A stretch of DNA of 6,994 nt from Altererythrobacter sp. (GTDB taxonomy: Bacteria > Pseudomonadota > Alphaproteobacteria > Sphingomonadales > Sphingomonadaceae), in NCBI GenBank assembly GCA_011524425.1, contig WTKI01000347.1, positions 11,336 to 18,329 on the forward strand, in the 5' to 3' direction. The notes under the pieces were generated by a model. The model was not told the DNA's origin. It did not search any database and saw only the letters and a program-made list of their open reading frames with translations. Positions 4,881 to 6,994 of this stretch are shown piece by piece; position 1 is the stretch's first letter; each line of letters opens with the position of its first letter. A program made the position numbers and the translations under genes.

Positions 4881-6389
4881 CTATTCCGCCGCTTCGAGCC
4901 GTTCGTGCTGGGTTTGCGCAATTTGCGCGCCAGCGGGGAGAAATGTCAGCAATCCATCATCAACCGCGCTTTCGCGCATGATCTTGCGATCAAACCGGTA
5001 ATCCTGATTCAATCGCCATGGATAGACTGTCGCGCTCTTGGGCATGATGTGTTTGCTGCGCTGGATGTAGCCAGACGAAAAGTCGAAAATGTCATCTTCT
5101 TCCAGCTTTGCCTCCGCGCCTTCTGGCAGATACGGCATAGCGATCGCGCTGCCTTTGTCAGACATGGCATTCAGAACACGGCAGACAAATTCGGAATTCA
5201 GGTCTGCGCGCAGTGTCCAGCTTGCATTGAGATAGCCAAACACCACTGCCAAATTCGGGATGTTAGCAAACATGCAGCCCTTGTAATAATAGTGCTGGCT
5301 GAAATCGATCGGCGCTCCATCATGGCTGATCGCGATCTTCCCGGCGATTGCAAGGCTGAGCCCTGTCGCTGTGACGATAATGTCCGCTTCCAGGAATTCG
5401 CCTGATTTGAGCCGGACGCCGCTTGCTTCGAACGTGTCGATCTGATCTGTGACGATCTGCGCTTTCCCGTTCTTTATGGCATGGAAAAAGTCAGCGTCAG
5501 GGACCAGGCAAAGGCGTTGTTCCCAAGGATTATAAGGCGGCGCGAAATCGCTTGGCCTGTAATTGCCTTCCCCCATATGCCTATCAAGCCCTTTGCGAAG
5601 CGCGTTCTTGGCTTTCTCGGGCTTGTTCCGGGCCGTCTTGAATGTGAAGTCCTGCATCCAGATGTTTTTGCGCCGGGTGAGGCTATAGGCCCAGCTATCC
5701 GGCATTATCTTGCGCAGAAAATTGGCAAGCTTGTCGCGCGCTGGCCGGCTGATCATCCATGTAGGGGTTCGCTGCAGCATCGTGACAGAGGCTGCTTGAT
5801 CAGCCATAGCCGGGACCATCGTGACCGCCGTTGCGCCTGATCCGACGACAACCACTTTCTTGCCAGTATAATCCAAATCCTGCGGCCAGAACTGCGGATG
5901 CAAAACCTGTCCTTCAAACGCGCTGGTATCAAATCCCGGGTCGTACGGCTGATCATAGTCGTAATAGCCTGAACCCAGATACAAGAACTGTGCAGTCACA
6001 GTCTCGCGCTTGCCAGCACCGGATTCCACAGTGACGTTCCACTGCGCCTTTGCGGTGTCGAAATCTGCAGCGATCACTTTGGTCTGGAAACGAATGTGTC
6101 GGCGGATGTCGCGTTCATCCACAATACGCTCGAGATATTCGATGATCGCAGGTCCATCAGCGATCGACTTCTCGTGTCTCCACGGCTCGAACGTGAAGCC
6201 TAAAGTGTGCATGTCGCTGTCTGAACGGATGCCGGGATACTGAAACAGATCCCATGTTCCACCGAGGTTTTCGCGCTGCTCTATCAGAGCAAAGCTGCGG
6301 TCAGGGCATTGCATCTGCATATGCGCGGCCATGCCGATCCCCGATATACCGGCTCCTACAATCAACACATCGACGTCTGCGTTGCTCAC
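4881..6389 (-). CDS. EthA-like Baeyer-Villiger flavin monooxygenase
   Basis: The 502-residue product is a class B flavoprotein monooxygenase that should use FAD, NADPH and O2 to insert oxygen next to a ketone, or to oxidise S or N centres. FAD-binding GAGISGIG is at residues 12-19, and GGTWDLFQYPGIRSDSDMHT follows as in mycobacterial EthA. The Baeyer-Villiger fingerprint FEGQVLHPQFWP (158-169) matches FxGxxxHxxxW[PD] exactly. NADPH-binding GSGATA is at 183-188 and a late ATG motif at 341-343. Similarity to EthA runs the full length (NPWEQRLCLVP, NASWTLRADLNSEFVCR, PWRLNQDY). GTG 6389 is chosen over ATG 6437 because GAGAGGAA lies seven bases ahead and the Rossmann motif then sits at the normal distance; the longer form has no Shine-Dalgarno. 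The natural substrate cannot be read from the sequence. Confidence 0.95.
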   Translation of the reverse strand: MSNADVDVLIVGAGISGIGMAAHMQMQCPDRSFALIEQRENLGGTWDLFQYPGIRSDSDMHTLGFTFEPWRHEKSIADGPAIIEYLERIVDERDIRRHIRFQTKVIAADFDTAKAQWNVTVESGAGKRETVTAQFLYLGSGYYDYDQPYDPGFDTSAFEGQVLHPQFWPQDLDYTGKKVVVVGSGATAVTMVPAMADQAASVTMLQRTPTWMISRPARDKLANFLRKIMPDSWAYSLTRRKNIWMQDFTFKTARNKPEKAKNALRKGLDRHMGEGNYRPSDFAPPYNPWEQRLCLVPDADFFHAIKNGKAQIVTDQIDTFEASGVRLKSGEFLEADIIVTATGLSLAIAGKIAISHDGAPIDFSQHYYYKGCMFANIPNLAVVFGYLNASWTLRADLNSEFVCRVLNAMSDKGSAIAMPYLPEGAEAKLEEDDIFDFSSGYIQRSKHIMPKSATVYPWRLNQDYRFDRKIMRESAVDDGLLTFLPAGAQIAQTQHERLEAAE

Positions 6390-6404
6390 GTCATGTTCCT
6401 CTCG

Positions 6405-6418
6405 CCTGTTGACACAGG
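6405..6418. promoter_or_regulatory. Inverted repeat CCTGT-N4-ACAGG in the monooxygenase/receptor gap
   Basis: CCTGT (6405-6409) and ACAGG (6414-6418) form a perfect 5-bp inverted repeat around TGAC, with one further pair after a mismatch. It lies just upstream of the monooxygenase ribosome-binding site. It also contains TTGACA (6410-6415), a consensus -35 box on the plus strand. It could be an operator for a dimeric repressor or a small 5' UTR hairpin. No regulator gene is adjacent. Confidence 0.35.
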
Positions 6419-6440
6419 TGTAAGCGAGCGATGTCATAAA
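6410..6440 (+). promoter_or_regulatory. Candidate promoter of the TonB-dependent receptor
   Basis: TTGACA (6410-6415) is a perfect -35 box, but the best -10 candidate, CATAAA (6435-6440), lies 19 bases away, longer than optimal. It overlaps the minus-strand promoter and the inverted repeat, so the two genes could share control. The 5' UTR would be about 55 bases. Confidence 0.25.
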
Positions 6441-6465
6441 AGCGAGTCACGATTTCATTTTGCAA
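6436..6465 (-). promoter_or_regulatory. Candidate promoter of the monooxygenase operon
   Basis: On the minus strand TTGCAA (6465-6460) and TTTTAT (6441-6436), each four of six to consensus, are 18 bases apart. Transcription would begin near 6429, about 40 bases before the GTG start, placing the inverted repeat at 6405-6418 inside the early transcribed region. The AT-rich patch used as the -10 box is the only one in this gap. Confidence 0.3.
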
Positions 6466-6501
6466 CTGACTAATGCCGGAGGCTGCGTTAGGGCGCGCGC
6501 G

Positions 6502-6994
6502 ATGACGCAACGCAATAGCTTGATTCTCGCCGCTACTCTTTCTTCGCTGGCCGCGCCTTCGTTTGCTCAAGAGAGCATTGAAGAGCAGTCAGTCGAGCAG
6601 GAAGAAAGCATTGTCGTAACGGGCCAAGGTCTGGAAGATGCGCCCTCTCTTGCTGCTTATGCTTCGAGCGAGATTGTGCGCGATCAGCTGACTGTAGCGC
6701 CATCGGGACGGCTCGACGAGGCCTTAGGCGCGATCGCCGGTTTTCAGCAGTTTCGCCGGTCTGACAGCCGTTCCTCCAACCCAAGCGCGCAAGGTGTGAC
6801 GCTTAGAGCTTTAGGCGGGAATGCAACCAGTCGCGCGCTGGTGCTTCTGGATGGCGTGCCGATGGCCGATCCGTTCTTCGGCTACATTCCGTTCAGCGCT
6901 ATCGCGCCCGAACAACTCTCTTCTATTCGTGTCACCCGGGGCGGGGGTTCAGGCCCGTTTGGAGCAGGCGCTCTCTCAGGCACGATCGAACTGC
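6502..6994 (+). CDS. TonB-dependent outer-membrane receptor, N-terminal part (cut by window edge)
   Basis: The frame is open from ATG 6502 to the end of the window (164 codons), so only the N-terminus is present. Residues 1-22 are a Sec signal peptide ending in SFA before QE. An acidic stretch leads to a TonB-box-like IVVTG (37-41). A plug domain begins at about residue 60, with LDEALGAIAGFQQFRR, GVTLRALGGNATSRALVLLDGVPM, and the RVTRGGGSGPFGAGALSGTI ending shared by plug domains. The beta-barrel lies beyond the edge. Such receptors import siderophores, cobalamin, oligosaccharides or other large compounds; the substrate cannot be told from the plug. A weak AGGG lies eight bases before the ATG; no other in-frame start is near. 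It is divergent from the monooxygenase. Confidence 0.93.
   Translation, partial: MTQRNSLILAATLSSLAAPSFAQESIEEQSVEQEESIVVTGQGLEDAPSLAAYASSEIVRDQLTVAPSGRLDEALGAIAGFQQFRRSDSRSSNPSAQGVTLRALGGNATSRALVLLDGVPMADPFFGYIPFSAIAPEQLSSIRVTRGGGSGPFGAGALSGTIEL

Noticed and set aside
4725..5405. 226-codon plus-strand frame
   Set aside because: It is antisense to the COG1058 gene start and the monooxygenase C-terminus, both of which have strong family matches.
6390..6437. Longer monooxygenase start at ATG 6437
   Set aside because: The extra 16 residues precede the FAD motif without family resemblance and have no Shine-Dalgarno; GTG 6389 has a good one at the right distance.
6533..6784. 83-codon minus-strand frame at the right end
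   Set aside because: It is antisense to the TonB-dependent receptor, which has a signal peptide, TonB box and plug domain in the open plus frame.

Overview
The window looks like an ordinary chromosomal segment of an alphaproteobacterium, most likely a sphingomonad (Erythrobacter/Sphingomonas-like). This rests on four things: GC content moderately above half, the style of the ribosomal proteins, Ala-rich signal peptides ending in A-Q, and a TonB-dependent receptor with an IVVTG box typical of that order. The taxonomic call is inference from the sequence alone.

Region 1 (1-1400) is the rplK-rplA unit for ribosomal proteins L11 and L1. Upstream lies a leader with a stem-internal loop-stem that resembles the L1-binding site of 23S rRNA, the expected device for feedback by L1. 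A strong intrinsic terminator follows rplA directly, so rplJ-rplL-rpoBC are not in line behind it here.

Region 2 (1401-1631) holds no credible gene but has three consecutive good hairpins. They could be 3'-UTR or terminator structures or a small RNA.

Region 3 (1632-4071) is a divergent pair: a small exported protein of unknown function on the minus strand, and a 604-residue soluble regulator on the plus strand. The regulator combines an OmpR/CadC-type winged helix, a TolB-N-like domain and TPR repeats. The 160-bp gap between them carries two perfectly abutting 11-bp direct repeats plus a degenerate third copy, overlapping the predicted promoters. This is the arrangement expected for an OmpR-fold operator and is the most interesting regulatory signal in the window.

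Region 4 (4080-6389) is a probable two-gene minus-strand operon: an EthA-like Baeyer-Villiger flavin monooxygenase followed by a stand-alone CinA-N/COG1058 (MoaB/Mog fold) protein. Region 5 (6390-6994) is the divergent promoter region and the first 164 codons of a TonB-dependent outer-membrane receptor, cut by the window edge.

I see no mobile element, CRISPR array, tRNA, rRNA or phage gene, and no sign of a new defence or other multi-gene system. The points of interest are regulatory DNA/RNA and the uncharacterised exported protein with its neighbouring regulator.
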